In this document: in pieces, positions 35,324 to 48,016 of the stretch
How positions within the stretch are numbered: the stretch's first letter is position 1
Layout of the letters: each line of letters opens with the position of its first letter
Assembly (NCBI GenBank): GCA_029844215.1
Contig: CM056733.1
Span: 48,993,142-49,057,141 of the forward strand
Origin: Przewalskia tangutica
Lineage: Eukaryota; Streptophyta; Magnoliopsida; Solanales; Solanaceae
DNA: 64,000 nt
Direction: 5' to 3'
Position numbers and translations under genes: made by a program
The notes under the pieces: model-generated
What the model saw: only the letters and a program-made list of their open reading frames with translations
What the model was told of the DNA's origin: nothing
Databases searched by the model: none

Positions 35324-36314
35324 ATTTGTTGATGAAATTCTTCATCCAAAAATCATTTCTAAGTGTTAAAAATCCTCCCTCTCTTTGTAGTGTTCTCGCC
35401 CAACACCATCCTCCCCTCGCCGAGAGCCCTCCCCTCCTAGTAGTGTGGCCGTGGGTACTCCCTAGCCTAGTTGTCTCGTATAAAACACCCCCTCTGGTAG
35501 AAATACTCTCAAAAGTATTGTTATAATGCCCAAATTACCTTAGCCATATACCTTGTAGTATTCTAAGGTTATACCTTTACAAAAAGCCCATTATACTATT
35601 ATACTTCACTACCACAAACCGAACCCTAAGTAAATCTTCACCCGTAGTTGAAGTTATAAGTAGAAGTTGGTTAGAACTTCTAAGGGTTGTTTGGAGCGGC
35701 CTGAGCGCACTGAGTAGAGCTAAACTCTTGCTCAGATCGACATTTAAACTCGGATAATTATGGGCTTATCGAGGTAAATATCTTGTCCTCTATTGTAATT
35801 GAGATTACATGATTGTTAGACTATATAGTTGAAGTATACTATATATAGAATCAACGTTGTTGTCGGCAATGTCTTTTGACTTAAGCCCAATAATAAGAAA
35901 CCTTTTCGAAAGAAGAGTATCGAATCAGATTTACATAGGACCGTATTACATGAGACTTGTGTAGCTTTTCTCGTGAGGTAGAATTGTGCACGTCCGGATT
36001 AACGTATAACCTCGGTTGGCTTCGTAGCCGCCCGTTAGAAGAGGAGATTTACGCCGCTGGGGAGGCGCCAATTTTCTGTAGAATGTTCTACGGCGGATCT
36101 AAATGTTAATAAGCGCCTTGTGGCCTTATAGGTCAAGTACTACGATGGCGCGATCTACTTGGCTTAAGGAGTAGCCGGTTGGAAGTACTGAGCGCTTTGC
36201 TATTAGTCGATACTGTCGCGAGGTATGTGAACCTCTTCCTATCTCTTCTAGCATGATATGTGAACTATGTAGTAGGTAGACGCATACGTGCTAAATGTAT
36301 TTGATTGGTTTAAA

Positions 36315-36367
36315 ACATAAAGTGTTATAACGGCTTTATGGGAAGTTGGTTATAATAAACTTTATGT
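36315..36367 (+). repeat. Conserved LTR hairpin, T4 5' LTR
   Basis: ACATAAAGTGTTATAAC and its imperfect complement ending ACTTTATGT, with GGCTTTATGGGAAGTTGG between. It is the reverse complement of the T1 hairpin, as expected for opposite orientation. Copies also at 51143-51194 and 56501-56553. Confidence 0.65.
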
Positions 36368-38313
36368 TGGTAAGAAATACTTGTGGTTTTTAAAAGGTAA
36401 CTGATTTGAACTATAACTGGCTTGTTATGTGTTAATAAAGAACTTGAAGTATTTCAAAAGATTTCTTAATCATTTTGAAAGAAGGAGTAATACTTGGTTT
36501 TTTGAAAACTTAAGAGTTATACTAGCTTTATGGAAAGTTAGGTATAACGGCTTAAGAATGTTTTACTGATTTCGGAAATCAGAATGTGTATCGACAAACC
36601 ATCGCAAATACAATAAAAGGAAATGTTTTGACAGATTTAGTATTATTAAAATCAGTAGAAACTTCCATCTGCATAGAAGATAAGATGAGACAAAATGATA
36701 TTTCCTAGATCATGGTTGCTGTAATAAGATTGTTATAAACAAGAATATCCTACTCACATATAAGGCTTATGTTTCTCAGATGGTTTAAAAGAGAATTATA
36801 TTCTTAAATGGGTAAGACTATGAACTACGAAACCTTTCTAAAATAAGAAACGTGAACATTTGAAATTAGGCAAACTTGGACGTTTGGATAATAATGTTGT
36901 TACTTGATTGTACAAGGATAAGTGTTTTGATTTACTTCAAAAGATAATAACTCTCTTTCATATATCATGTATTGTGTGACTTTTTGTAAAGTAACGATCT
37001 TTAAAAAGTTAATGTATGGAGTACTTGGGGACAAAGAACCCAACATGTTGACTTATAGTAGGAAGTACCTCGTGTGTATAACTTGATTGTGTTGGTTTGT
37101 GATAGCCTTGTAATACCTTCGTGTTAATTGGATAAGTAATCATATTAGGATGCTACGTGTGTTAGTATTCCGTGATGTTTGTGTAAAAGGGTTTTTCCTC
37201 GATTGTGCTTATGTTGGTTAAACGATAAACCGTTATGTTGGTATTATACCACTCACCGTGTTTCCGGTTAAGCCGCCTCCGACGCGGGTAGACTCGCGGC
37301 CGGGACCATGATTCGAGAATACCACGCGGGTCCCGGGCCTATGCGAGCTACGAGTTCCGTTAGTGTGCGGCCTTTATGGTCATGCGGTTCATGTGGCCAT
37401 GCGATCGCGAGTCCGTGACGATGCCGGGAGTAGCACCGACGCGGGTTATACCTCACGCGCCTATGAGATTGGCCTATGCGAGTCGCGGAGTTCCAGGCTA
37501 GACGCGCATTTGATATTGCGCGAGCGACCGCCTTTGATCATGTGACGGCCAGACAGATATCATGATACGCTTTATGACCTTGTTAGTACCGCTGGTGTTA
37601 GTAGTCGGCTATGCCTTCGCATTTACCCTGCATCGCTTTATTTGGACACAGCGTGGACCCGCTGTTCATGTGTATTCCTTGGTGCTTTTCTATCATTGAT
37701 CGCCGCATGGCGGGAAGGTATTCCGCGCATGATTGATGTTGTGGGCGTGAGACCCATGTTTATATTTGAGTGATGACTTTGAGGCGCGAGTCCACGACTT
37801 GATATGATCGCTTATTTATCGTGAATCGTAGTTTGGTTATCATACATGTCTCCCGCTTTATATAGACTACTATGATTTCATTTACGTGATTTTCAGCCAC
37901 ATACTCGCACTGGCCAGACCGACTTCGGGCCGCTCATGCCGCAGTAAAGGTACACCATCGTTGATCCTCGCCTTAGGGTCACAGCCGCTTGGGAAGCTCC
38001 GCCTCCGAGGCTTATTCGTATAGTCCTCGTTGTAGGTGCTACATTCGTGGGTATGACGACGGCCCCGCCCCGCCGTTGTTGTCATATCATTCGTAGAGGT
38101 CCAGTAATCGTTGTGCAAGGTGGTTGTAAAGAAAGGATTAAACTGCTCATTTTGAAAGAGTTGTTATTATTATTTATGCCGAAAGGCAACTTTCTTCGAT
38201 ATCCGTGTCTCAATTTATACCGATTCATATCTTGGTTATTTTATATTCACGACACTGATGATGACTACCGTGCCCGTAGGCACTACCACGGCCCCGAACG
38301 GTCGTGACAAAAG

Positions 38314-38324
38314 TGGTATCGAGC
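38314..38324 (+). other. T4 primer binding site
   Basis: TGGTATCGAGC, five bases after the 5' LTR end, one base short of the initiator-Met complement. Confidence 0.85.
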
Positions 38325-38508
38325 CGTGTTAATCTCGGAAAGTGTCTACGCATCAGATCCAAGAGAGTCTTGATTATCGTGTTGTGCACCACATCAATAA
38401 TCGTGAGGCTATAGGATATTTAGGATTGGTTTCTATTTTCTTCTCACTCAGATCGTGCCTTAGAGTTGTTGTAAGTTGGACCTCTAACGTATTTCTTTCC
38501 TCACCGCT

Positions 38509-39173
38509 ATGCCTCCGCAGGGCAACCCGCCCAGAGGGCAAGGCAGGAGCCGCGAGAGTACGTAGGGTTACGCGCACAGCCCAATTATCACCTCGTGGTG
38601 CTTCATTCGGGAGTTCGCGACGCCACTAGCCCCAAAGCAGAGTTTAGCACGGCGCAGCAGCTCCATCGCGCCATGATATTTGAACCTTCGCCCCACGACC
38701 GAACAGAGAATATAAATTTCGCGAGACGACTTCACTAACTATGGATTTAACTACCGAGAGTATACCGATGCATCGCGAGTCTTGATGAATATCAACGGTT
38801 GTCGCAAGAGTAAGTTCTTCGCTTAGGCTTCGAGCATGGCCTGCACGCTTATGCGCAGCAGCCGAGAAACGTAGAGATCGACGGGTTAACGGGCGATGAG
38901 AAGAGGCCGAGTAGCAAGGTCCTTTGGTAACTTTCGAGGCGAGTCACCTCACCAATGGATTAGATTTGCACATCCACCGCAGCAGAGGTCCTCCACGAAT
39001 TTCGGGACGCTCGGTATGCAGAGTTGGTCGAGCTCCGGATCTTCCGGTTCATTGCAGACAGACGTCATCCCGGGGAATGTCGTCTTTTTGGTACTTGTTG
39101 TACCTACGACCGTCAGGGTCTGATGTCGAGAGAGTGTCCTAGTAGGAGGACTTAGCCTCCAGGATCGGTGGGT
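38509..39173 (+). pseudogene. gag: T4 gag, N-terminal part
   Basis: The start at 38509 reads MPPQGNPPRGQGR, a Pro/Arg-rich N-terminus equivalent to MPRA/MPPR in the other elements. The frame breaks within about 100 bases. T5 interrupts at 39178. The sequence after T5 (48017 on) shows no clear gag continuation. Confidence 0.6.
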
Positions 39174-39832
39174 AGTTCTGTGACGACCCGAAAATCGGGC
39201 CCGTCACTGGTGCCTTACCCCGGGCACCCTAGCGATACAACATCAGAGAAAACCAGCGGAAATAAAAACTTTACACATGAAATGAGAGTCATAATAAATA
39301 AACAGGCCAACCAAAACAGTTGCCTTCATCATATATACATAAATACCCGAACAGTTATCCTTTTTACAAACCCTGCCCACAACAAGCATGCACTCTAAGA
39401 TTTACAACAACTATGGCGACAGGCCCCGCCATACCCTCGAATGTACAAGAACCTACAACTCGTGGAACACATACCAAAGATAAGCCTCCAAGGAACGGAG
39501 CTTTCCAACACGCCAAAGGTGATCCTAAGAGCGAGGATCCACGAACGATGTACTTACTCGCAGATGAACGCACTTCCGGGCGAGGTCGATAACAGTACCA
39601 AGTATGTGAAATCGCATAATATCAGAATGAAATCATATCGCCTATACAAAGCAGAGACATGTATGATAGCCAAACTACGCTCACAACATGTATAGCCAAG
39701 TCGTGACTCACGCCCTCAACGTCACCACTCAAATATACCTATGGGTCTCACGCCCACACCCTCCATCATGTTCGCATCATGGCCGCATGCCCCGAATATC
39801 GTGACGGCAGAGACATGTCCATGATGCAACAA

Positions 39833-40243
39833 TAATAATCAAGATAACAATCCAAATGGAAGCATACCCGCGCGCCTTACGATCGTGGTCGTGATGTCCA
39901 AAGGGAACAATAAGACAACATTCCAAATGGACGATACTCGCGCGCTACGACGGCCGTGATGTCCAAAGGGAAACAATAAGACAACATTCCAAATGGACGC
40001 ATACTCGTGCGCTACGCATCGGGTCAGTATGTCCAAAGGGAAACAAAAAGACAAAATTCAAAATGGACGATACTCGCGGCGCTACGACGGGTCAGATGTC
40101 CAAAGGGAAACAATAGACAAGATTCCAAATGGACGATACTCGCGGCGCTACGACGGGTCGAGATGTCCAAAAGGAAATCACAAGACGATAATCAAAATGG
40201 AAACATACCCGCGCGCTACGATCGTGGTCGTGATGTCCAAAGC
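39833..40243 (-). repeat. ~66-bp LTR minisatellite in T5 3' LTR
   Basis: About six units. Inner units read CCAAATGGACGATACTCGCG rather than the GGAAGCATACCCGCG of T1, while the outer units keep the T1 form, so an internal variant has spread. Confidence 0.88.
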
Positions 40244-41270
40244 GATTAACAACAATAATACTATCAACGTGAACGCACTGCGGAATTTCTCCGTCAATGC
40301 CGACACGCCCAAGTAAGTTCTCAACTACCAACCGACCTCCATCGAGACGCCAGAATACAGAAATACAACGCTTTGCACAACAAAGGCTATCACAACAAGC
40401 ATAGGCAAGTTTCACAACAACAAGCATAGGCAAGTTTCACAACAACAAAGTACTTTCATTTTATGACAAAATCCGGGTTTTAACCCTAAAGTACTACGAC
40501 GTTAAGTTCCTTAAAAGAGATCCATTACTTTTATCAAAGTCACCCGATACCGTAGTATTAGAATGACCAACCCACATTCCGTTTCCACATTAAGTAACAA
40601 CAATCTTTTCCTAAGGACCAGTTTGCCTAGTTTCAATGTCTCAAGCTTCTCATTTTCAAATGGTTTCATAGTTCATAAACTTAATCAATTGATTCCTTTT
40701 TAGAACAATTGAGTAATATATGTCTCACGCGAGAGTAGGTTATTCTTGTTTACAACATTCTTATTACAAAGAAATGCATGATCTAGAAAATGTAATATCA
40801 TTTTGTCTCATCTTAGTTTCTATGCAGATGGAGGTTTCTACCGGTTTTAATACAATTCATCATTATTCAATACATTTTCCTTTATTAACGCTGCAGTTGG
40901 TCCTGTCGATACACATTCTCGATTTCCAAATCAAGAAACATGATCCCTTTAAATAACACCAAGTACTCATTACTCACGAATGAGGTTTCACACAAACATC
41001 CACATTAAAACAAATAAGTTAAGTCTCTTATCTCATAAGATCAAGTCTCTTAACTTCTAACATCAAGAAACCATTTTCTTTACCTCTCTTAAGACATTAT
41101 ACCTAACTCCCATAAAGCTAGTATAACTCTTTTTAAAACCTTTAAAACCAAGTGTTACTTTCCTTCAAAACGATTTATAAATCTTTGAAATACATCAAGT
41201 TCTTTATTATAACAAGCCGCTTATAATTCACATCGATTACCTTTTAAAACCACAAAGTATTTTCTTACCT

Positions 41271-41322
41271 ACATAAAGTCGTTATAACTAACTTCCCATA
41301 AAGCCGTTATAACACTTTATGT
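41271..41322 (-). repeat. Conserved LTR hairpin, T5 3' LTR
   Basis: ACATAAAGTCGTTATAAC and GTTATAACACTTTATGT flank CTTCCCATAAAGCC, the best-preserved copy. The partner LTR copy is at 46210-46259. Confidence 0.7.
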
Positions 41323-42295
41323 TTCAAACCAATCAAATACTTTAAACACATGTACGCTCACCGTACTACATAGTTACACACATATCATGCTAGAAGAGAT
41401 AGGAAGAGGTTCACATACCGCGACGATTTATCGACAATAAGCAAAATGCTCCAAGTACTACAACCTTGCTAGCCCTTTCCACTCTCGAGTAGAATACGCT
41501 ACTCTTAGTACTTTTACCTATAAAGGTCACAAACGTCTATTAACCCCAAAACATAAGTTTCTATCTTTCTATAGAAAATTCTAAAGACTTCCCTCGCCAC
41601 AAACAGAAATCTCCTTCTCTATCGAGGCCTACTACCAAGCCAACCGTGGGGTTTACACATCTAACCTGACGTGTACAATTCTACTACACAAGAAACTACA
41701 CAAGTCATCAGAATACACCCCTATGTAATTACAGTCAGCCTGGGCTTAATTCTTCAGCTTAAGTCAAAAGACATTGCCACAAGATTAAGTATAGTTCTAT
41801 ATATAGTATACTTCAACTATATATTCTTACAATATGTAATTTCCGATTACAATAGAAGGATGAGAGTTTACCTCGATAAGCCCAAAATTATCCGAGTATA
41901 AAGTCGATCCTGAGCAACGCTTGGCTCCTACTCCGAGTGCTCCAGTCCGCTCCAAACAACCCTTAGAAGTTCTAACCAACTTCTACTCCAAAACTTCAAC
42001 CAAGCCAAGGTTTCCTTAGGGTTACTATTGAGACTAAAGGGACAAAAGGTAGTATTTCCGCACTTCACGATAGAGGTAACTTTGGAATACTTCAAGGTAT
42101 AAGGCTAAGGTATTTTGGGCATTATAACAATACTAGAGAGTATTTCTATACCACAAATGTCGGATTATACGAAAGTAACTAGCAGTGGTACCCCACTGCC
42201 AAGCCTCACTCTAAGGGAGACCTCTCGCCAAGCTCCACAAAGGGGAGATTTCAAGACTTGAAATGATTTTTGGATGAAGAAAGTTCATCAACTAA

Positions 42296-42311
42296 GGGGG
42301 TATTTATAGCA
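42296..42311 (-). promoter_or_regulatory. TATA box, T5 3' LTR
   Basis: Minus strand GCTATAAATACCCCCT. Confidence 0.72.
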
Positions 42312-42713
42312 AACCCAAAGGCCAACCAATGGCCAAGATTTAGCCAAGTGCAAGGTGTGTAAGGCCAAGATCAAGCCAAGTGCACCCTAACCCCTACTCC
42401 ACAAAACATTGCACCAAACAAGCCACAAAACAAGGCCAAAACAAGGCACAAAACAAGGAACCAATAGGCACAAAACGTGAGCCAAAAGATCAAGCCAAAA
42501 CGTGAACCATTCGCTCACTGACGCCCACTGCTTCAATGTGAGGGTGACATGTCACCTCCCGCTGGTCCAACATGTTTCGCCTCTCGGAAAAATCCGCAAA
42601 AATACAAAACGACATAGCCGAATTTTCCTTCGCAGTTACGCAAACGCTTCGTCGAAAACGACTCTAACCAAAGGTCATGCACAAAGGTAACTTCTCGCTA
42701 AGCCATTTAAAGG

Positions 42714-42729
42714 GGTGACACGTGTCACC
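42714..42729. promoter_or_regulatory. G-box palindrome in T5 3' LTR U3
   Basis: GGTGACACGTGTCACC is a perfect 16-bp palindrome centred on CACGTG, the core bound by plant bZIP/bHLH factors. It lies in U3, upstream of the TATA box in the minus direction. Confidence 0.6.
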
Positions 42730-43036
42730 TCCTATCGCCCTCATAAAACGCTTTTTCAAAAATATCCACAATACCTAAATCTCAAAACAAAGCGGTTCTA
42801 CAAAATCAGAATTTCTCCTGGGCCCCACGTGACCATTTCCAAAATAAAATCTCAAAATTCTAATATAATCTATGAAGTCCAAATACCAAACTGGGAATCC
42901 AATTCCCATTAACGAACCTTTTCTTCACAAATAACCTAAACTTTTCCGCTAAAACTCACATCTTTCTTTCTTTTCAAAATTTCTCGCACTCGCACGCACG
43001 CCCTCACATACATACCCCGCAACTACGGGTATAACA

Positions 43037-43047
43037 TTCTCCTCCTT
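43037..43047 (-). other. T5 polypurine tract
   Basis: Minus strand AAGGAGGAGAA next to the 3' LTR. Confidence 0.85.
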
Positions 43048-43800
43048 AGAAACATTCGTCCCGAATGTTCCTTCTAAGACGGATATCGATGAAGTTCCTC
43101 TAACAAGTTGCCAACGCCACATCTTGGCCACGAGATAACACACGTTATCTTCCTCCCTTACTCGTTGTACCTTCTCTAACACTCGAACTCTCCCAAAGAC
43201 GCACCATACTTCAGTCATTACCTGCTCCCGAAAATCTCCGAGTCACTACCTCCAAACTTGGTCATCTTACTAACCTCAAACTTCCTTAAGGCCATTCCCG
43301 CCTTTACGAACCGCTCGTCGAACGCCCACGAACTCATACGATGATCATACAAACTGGGCCTAGCATCCTCGTGACCTACCACCGCGGGACCACCCGTAAC
43401 CGACCACCTTAATTCGGCTACGGTTGACCCGTATCACGCCCTCAACCCGACCCACAATCGTGTCAAGCCCTTGTTCCCCGACACGGAACAACTCGCTAAA
43501 TCACATCATGAAAGCTACCACTTCCATCTCACATTACCCATGGACGATCACTCAAATAAAACCCATGTATACTACGACTCGATAAAGGTCAAACATAACA
43601 CGAATCTTTTACTCAAGACGACCTTACCTCTAAGGTCTCAATCGTGATACCAGTGGTTCACACTTACCATGCCCCCATACTTATCCTCCCAACTAAGCAT
43701 GTTTTCTAACTCACAATTAACACAACGCTATCTGATCAACACTTAAGGTATACCCACCTTATCACATATACAAAACTCATTGGGCTAGTGACGCCGCAGA
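43048..43800 (-). other. T5 internal spacer, unrecognised
   Basis: Same spacer as T1 11078-11800, collinear over most of its length. No protein domain is recognised, and it follows directly on the gag N-terminus. Confidence 0.6.
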
Positions 43801-43914
43801 ACTCCCGAACGAAGCACTACCCTAGGTAATGATCGCCCGCCCTCGTGACCCTCTCAGACTCAACTCGCAGCCTCCTCGCCGCTTGCCCTCCCGGCGGCTG
43901 TTCACGCGAGGCAT
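43801..43914 (-). pseudogene. gag: T5 gag N-terminal relic
   Basis: Only about 110 bases from the gag start at 43914 remain. Similarity to T4 gag (TTCGGGAGTTC, CACTAGCCC) stops near 43787, where the spacer begins. This marks an internal deletion that removed the rest of gag and all pol. Confidence 0.65.
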
Positions 43915-44105
43915 AACGATAAGGAAAAGAATTTCGCCGGAGGGTCCAACTTACAACACGCCTCTAAGGCACGATCTCGTAATGAGAAGAATGGAAACCA
44001 ATCCTAAATGTCCTATAGCCTCCTCGATTATAGATGTGGTGCACAACACACCGATAATCAAGACTCTACTAGACACGGTCTGTAGACACTTTCCGAGGAT
44101 TAACT

Positions 44106-44117
44106 GCTCTGATACCA
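44106..44117 (-). other. T5 primer binding site
   Basis: Minus strand TGGTATCAGAGC, a perfect match to the plant initiator tRNA-Met complement; the best copy in the window. Confidence 0.9.
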
Positions 44118-44781
44118 CTTGTGACGACCCGAAAATCGGGCCCGTCACTGGTGCCTTACCCCGGGCACCCTAGCGATCCAACATCAGAGAAAACCAGCGG
44201 AAATAAAAACTTTAAACATGAAATGAGAGTCATAATAAATAAACAAAGCAACCAAAACAGCTTGCCTTCATCATATATACATAAATACCCGAACGCTTAT
44301 CCTTTTACAAACCCCGCCACAATAAAGCATGCACTTAAGATTTACAACAACTATGGCGACAGTGGCCGCCATACCCCTGAATGTACAAGAACCTACAACT
44401 CAGGGAACACATACCAAAAGATAAGCCTCCGAAGGAACGGAGCTTTCCAACACGCTGAAAGGTGATCCTAAGAGCGAGGATCCACGAACGATGTACCTCT
44501 ACCTGCGGCATGAACGCACTTCCGGGCGAGGTCAAGATAACAGTACCAAGTATGTGAAATCATAACATCAGAAATGAAATCATATCGCCATACAAAGCAG
44601 AGACATGTATGATAGCCAAACTACGCTCACAACATGTATAGCCAAGTCGTGGACTCACGCCTCAAAGTCACCACTAAATATAACTATGGGTCTCACGCCC
44701 ACAACATCCATCATGTTCGCATCATGGCCGCATGCCCTCTAATACCGTGACGGTAGACATGTCCATGATGCAACAATAATA

Positions 44782-45183
44782 ATCAAGATAACAATCCAAA
44801 TGGAAGCATACCCGCGCGCTACGATCGTGGTCGATGTCCAAAGGGAACAATAAGACAACATTCCAAATGGACGATACTGCGCGCTTACGACGGCCGTCGG
44901 ATGTCCAAAGGGAAACAATAAGACAACATTCCAAATGGACGATACTCGCAGCGCTACGACGGGTCGAGATGTCCAAAGGGAAACAATAAGACAACATTCC
45001 AAATGGACGATACTCGCGGCGCTACGACGGTCAAGATGTCCAAAGGGAAACAATAGACAAAGATTCCAAATGGACGATACTGCAGCGCTACGACGGGTCG
45101 TGATGTCCAAAAGGAAATCACAAGACGATAATCAAATGGAAACATACCCGCGCGCCACGCATCGTGTCGAGATGTCCAAAGCG
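44782..45183 (-). repeat. ~66-bp LTR minisatellite in T5 5' LTR
   Basis: About six units with the same inner GGACGATACTCGCG variant as the partner LTR. Confidence 0.88.
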
Positions 45184-47251
45184 ATTAACAACAATAATAC
45201 TATCAGTGAACGCATCTGCGGAATTTCTCCACAATGCCGACACGCCCAAGTAAGTTCTCAACTACCAACCGACCCTCCATCGAGAGACGCGGTAACACAG
45301 AAATACAACGCTTTGCACAACAAAGGCTATCACAACAAGCATAGGCAAGTTTCACAACAACAAGCATAGGCAAGTTTCACAACAACAAAGTACTTTCATT
45401 TTATGACAAAATCCGGGTTTTAACTCCTAAAGTACTACGTGACGTTAAGTTCCTTAAAAGAGATCCATTACTTTTATCAAAGTCACCCGATACCGTAGTA
45501 TTAGAATGACCAACCCACATTCCTTTTCAAAATTAAGTAACAACATTCTTTTCCTAAGTTCCAGTTTGCCTAGTTTCAATTTCTCAAGCTTCTCATTTTC
45601 AAATGGTTTCATAGTTCATAAACTTAATCACTTGATTCCTTTTTAGAACAATTGAGTAATATATGTCTCACGTGAGAGTAGGTTATTCTTGTTTACAACA
45701 TTCTTATTACAAAGAACCATGATCTAGAAAATGTAATATCATTTTGTCTCATCTTAGTTTCTATGCAGATGGAGGTTTCTACTGGTTTTAATACAATTCA
45801 TCATTATTCAATACATTTTCCTTTATTAACGCCGCAGCTGGTCCTGTCGATACACATTACGATTCAAATCAAGAAACATTATCCCTTTAAATAACACCAA
45901 GTACTCATTACTCACGAATGAGGTTTCACACAAACATCCACATTAAAACAAATAAGTTAAGTCTCTTATCTCATAAGATCAAGTCTCTTAACTTCTAACA
46001 TCAAGAAACCATTTTCTTTACCTCTCTTAAGACATTATACCTAACTCCCATAAAGCTAGTATAACTCTTTTTAAAACCTTTAAAACCAAGTGTTACTTTC
46101 CTTCAAAACGATTTATAAATCTTTGAAATACATCAAGTTCTTTATTATAACAAGCCGCTTATAATTCACATCGCTTACCTTTTAAAACCACAAAGTATTT
46201 TCTTACCTACATAAAGTCATATAACCAACTTCCCATAAAGCGTTATAACACTTTATGTTTCAAACCAATCAAATACTTTAAACACACGTATCGCCTACCG
46301 CACTACATAGTTACACACATATCATGCTAGAAGAGATAGGAAGAGGTTCACATACCTCGCGACGATTTATCGACAATAAGCAAAATGCTCCAAGTACTAC
46401 AACCTTGCTAGCCCTTTCCACTCCTCGAGTAGAATACGCTACTCTTAGTACTTTTACCTATAAAGGTCACAAACGTCTATTAACCCCAAAACATAAGTTT
46501 CTATCTTTCTATAGAAAATTCGGCAGCACCTCCCCCCCCCGCCACAGCGTAAATCTCCTTCTCTATCGAGGCCGGCTACCAAGCCAACCAGGGGGGGGGT
46601 TTACACATCTAACCGGACGTGTACAATTCTACTACACAGTAAAACTACACAAGTCTCATCAGAATACACCCTATGTAATTACAGCTCATTTAATTCTTCA
46701 GGCTTAAGTCAAAAGACATTGCCACAGTACTAAGTATAGTTCTATATATAGTATACTTCAACTATATATTCTTACAATATGTAATTTCCGATTACAATAG
46801 AAGGACAGTAGAGTTTACCTCGATAAGCCCAAAATTATCCGAGTATAAAGTCGATCCTGAGCAACGCTTGGCTCCTACTCCGAGTGCTCCAATCCGCTCC
46901 AAACAACCCTTAGAAGTTCTAACCAACTTCTACTCCAAAACTTCAACCAACGGTGAAGGTTTCCTTAGTGGTTACTACTTGAGACTAAAGGGACAAAAGG
47001 TAGTATTTCCGCACTTCACGATAGAGGTAACTTTGGAATACTTCAAGGTATAAGGCTAAGGTATTTTGGGCATTATAACAATACTAGAGAGTATTTCTAT
47101 ACCACAAATGCGGTATTATACGAAAGTAACTAGGCAGTGGGTACCCCACTACCAAGCCTCACTCTATGTGGGAGACCTCTCGCCAAGCTCCACAAAGGGG
47201 GAGATTTCAAGACTTGAAATGATTTTTGGATGAAGAAAGTTCATCAACTAA

Positions 47252-47266
47252 GGGGGTATTTATAGC
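47252..47266 (-). promoter_or_regulatory. TATA box, T5 5' LTR
   Basis: Minus strand GCTATAAATACCCCC; the promoter position for T5 RNA. Confidence 0.75.
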
Positions 47267-47679
47267 AAACCCAAAGGCCAACCAATGGCCAAGATTTAGC
47301 CAAGTGCAAGGTAAGTGTAAGGCCAAGATCAAGCCAAGTGCACCCTAACCCCTACTCCACAAAACATTGCACCAAACAAGCCACAAAACAAGGCCAAAAC
47401 AAGGCACAAAACAAGGAACCAATAGGCACAAAACGTGAGCCAAAAAGATCAAGCCAAAAACGTGAACCATTCGCTCACTCGACGCCCACTGCTTTCCAAT
47501 GTGAGGTGACACATGTCACCCTCCCGCTGGTCCAACATGTTTCGCCTCTCTAAAAATCCGCAAAAATACAAAACGACATAGCCGAATTTTCCTTCGCAAG
47601 TTACACAAAACGCTTCGCCAAAAACGACTCTAACCGTGTCACAAGACAAAGGTAACTTCGGCCAAGCCACCTAGGCGGG

Positions 47680-47695
47680 GGTGACACGTGTCACC
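47680..47695. promoter_or_regulatory. G-box palindrome in T5 5' LTR U3
   Basis: GGTGACACGTGTCACC, identical to 42714-42729. Confidence 0.6.
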
Positions 47696-48016
47696 CTCCT
47701 ATTGGCCCTCATAAAACGTTTTTCGAAAAATATCCACAATACCGGAAATCTCAAAAACAAAGCGGGCCCCACAAAATCAGAATTTCTCCCGTGGGCCCCA
47801 CGTGACCATTTCCAAAATAAAATCTCAAAATTCTAATATAATCTATGAAGTCCAAATACCAAACTGGGAATCCAATTCCCATTAACGAACCTTTTTCTTC
47901 ACAAATAACCTAAACTTTTCCGCCGAAAACTCACATCTTTCTTTCTTTTCAAAATTCTCGTGACTCGCACGCACGTCCTCACATACATACCCCGCAACTA
48001 CGGGTATAACAAGTTC

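Larger units (their letters stand above)
34870..38309 (+). repeat. T4 5' LTR, type B
   Basis: 3,440 bp, TGTTATACCCC...GTCGTGACA. Its TATA box is at 35309-35323, the hairpin at 36315-36367, the conserved block at 36656-36714 and the CCGCATAGG-type block (reverse complement) at 37265-37560. Confidence 0.92.
39179..43036 (-). repeat. T5 3' LTR, type A
   Basis: TGTGACGACC...GGTATAACA on the plus strand. It contains the minisatellite at 39833-40243 (about six units), the 24-bp repeats at 40393-40443, the conserved block at 40777-40841, the hairpin at 41271-41322, a TATA box at 42301-42309 and a G-box palindrome at 42714-42729. Confidence 0.92.
39179..48011 (-). mobile_element. T5: complete type A LTR retrotransposon with minimal interior
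   Basis: Minus-strand element inside T4's internal region. LTRs 39179-43036 (3,858 bp) and 44120-48011 (3,892 bp) enclose only 1,083 bp. It has perfect target duplications AGTTC at 39174-39178 and 48012-48016, a perfect primer site and a polypurine tract. LTRs make up 88 percent of it, resembling large non-autonomous (LARD-like) elements. Confidence 0.94.
44120..48011 (-). repeat. T5 5' LTR, type A
   Basis: 3,892-bp partner of 39179-43036. It has the minisatellite at 44782-45183, the conserved block at 45718-45781, the hairpin at 46210-46259, a TATA box near 47252-47266 and the G-box palindrome at 47680-47695. Runs of about ten C near 46538 and nine G near 46590 are longer than in the partner LTR. 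Confidence 0.92.

Noticed and set aside
38310..38330. Possible tRNA gene fragment at TGGTATCGAGC
   Set aside because: Only the 11-12 bases complementary to the tRNA 3' end are present next to LTRs, which is what a primer binding site is. No cloverleaf surrounds it.
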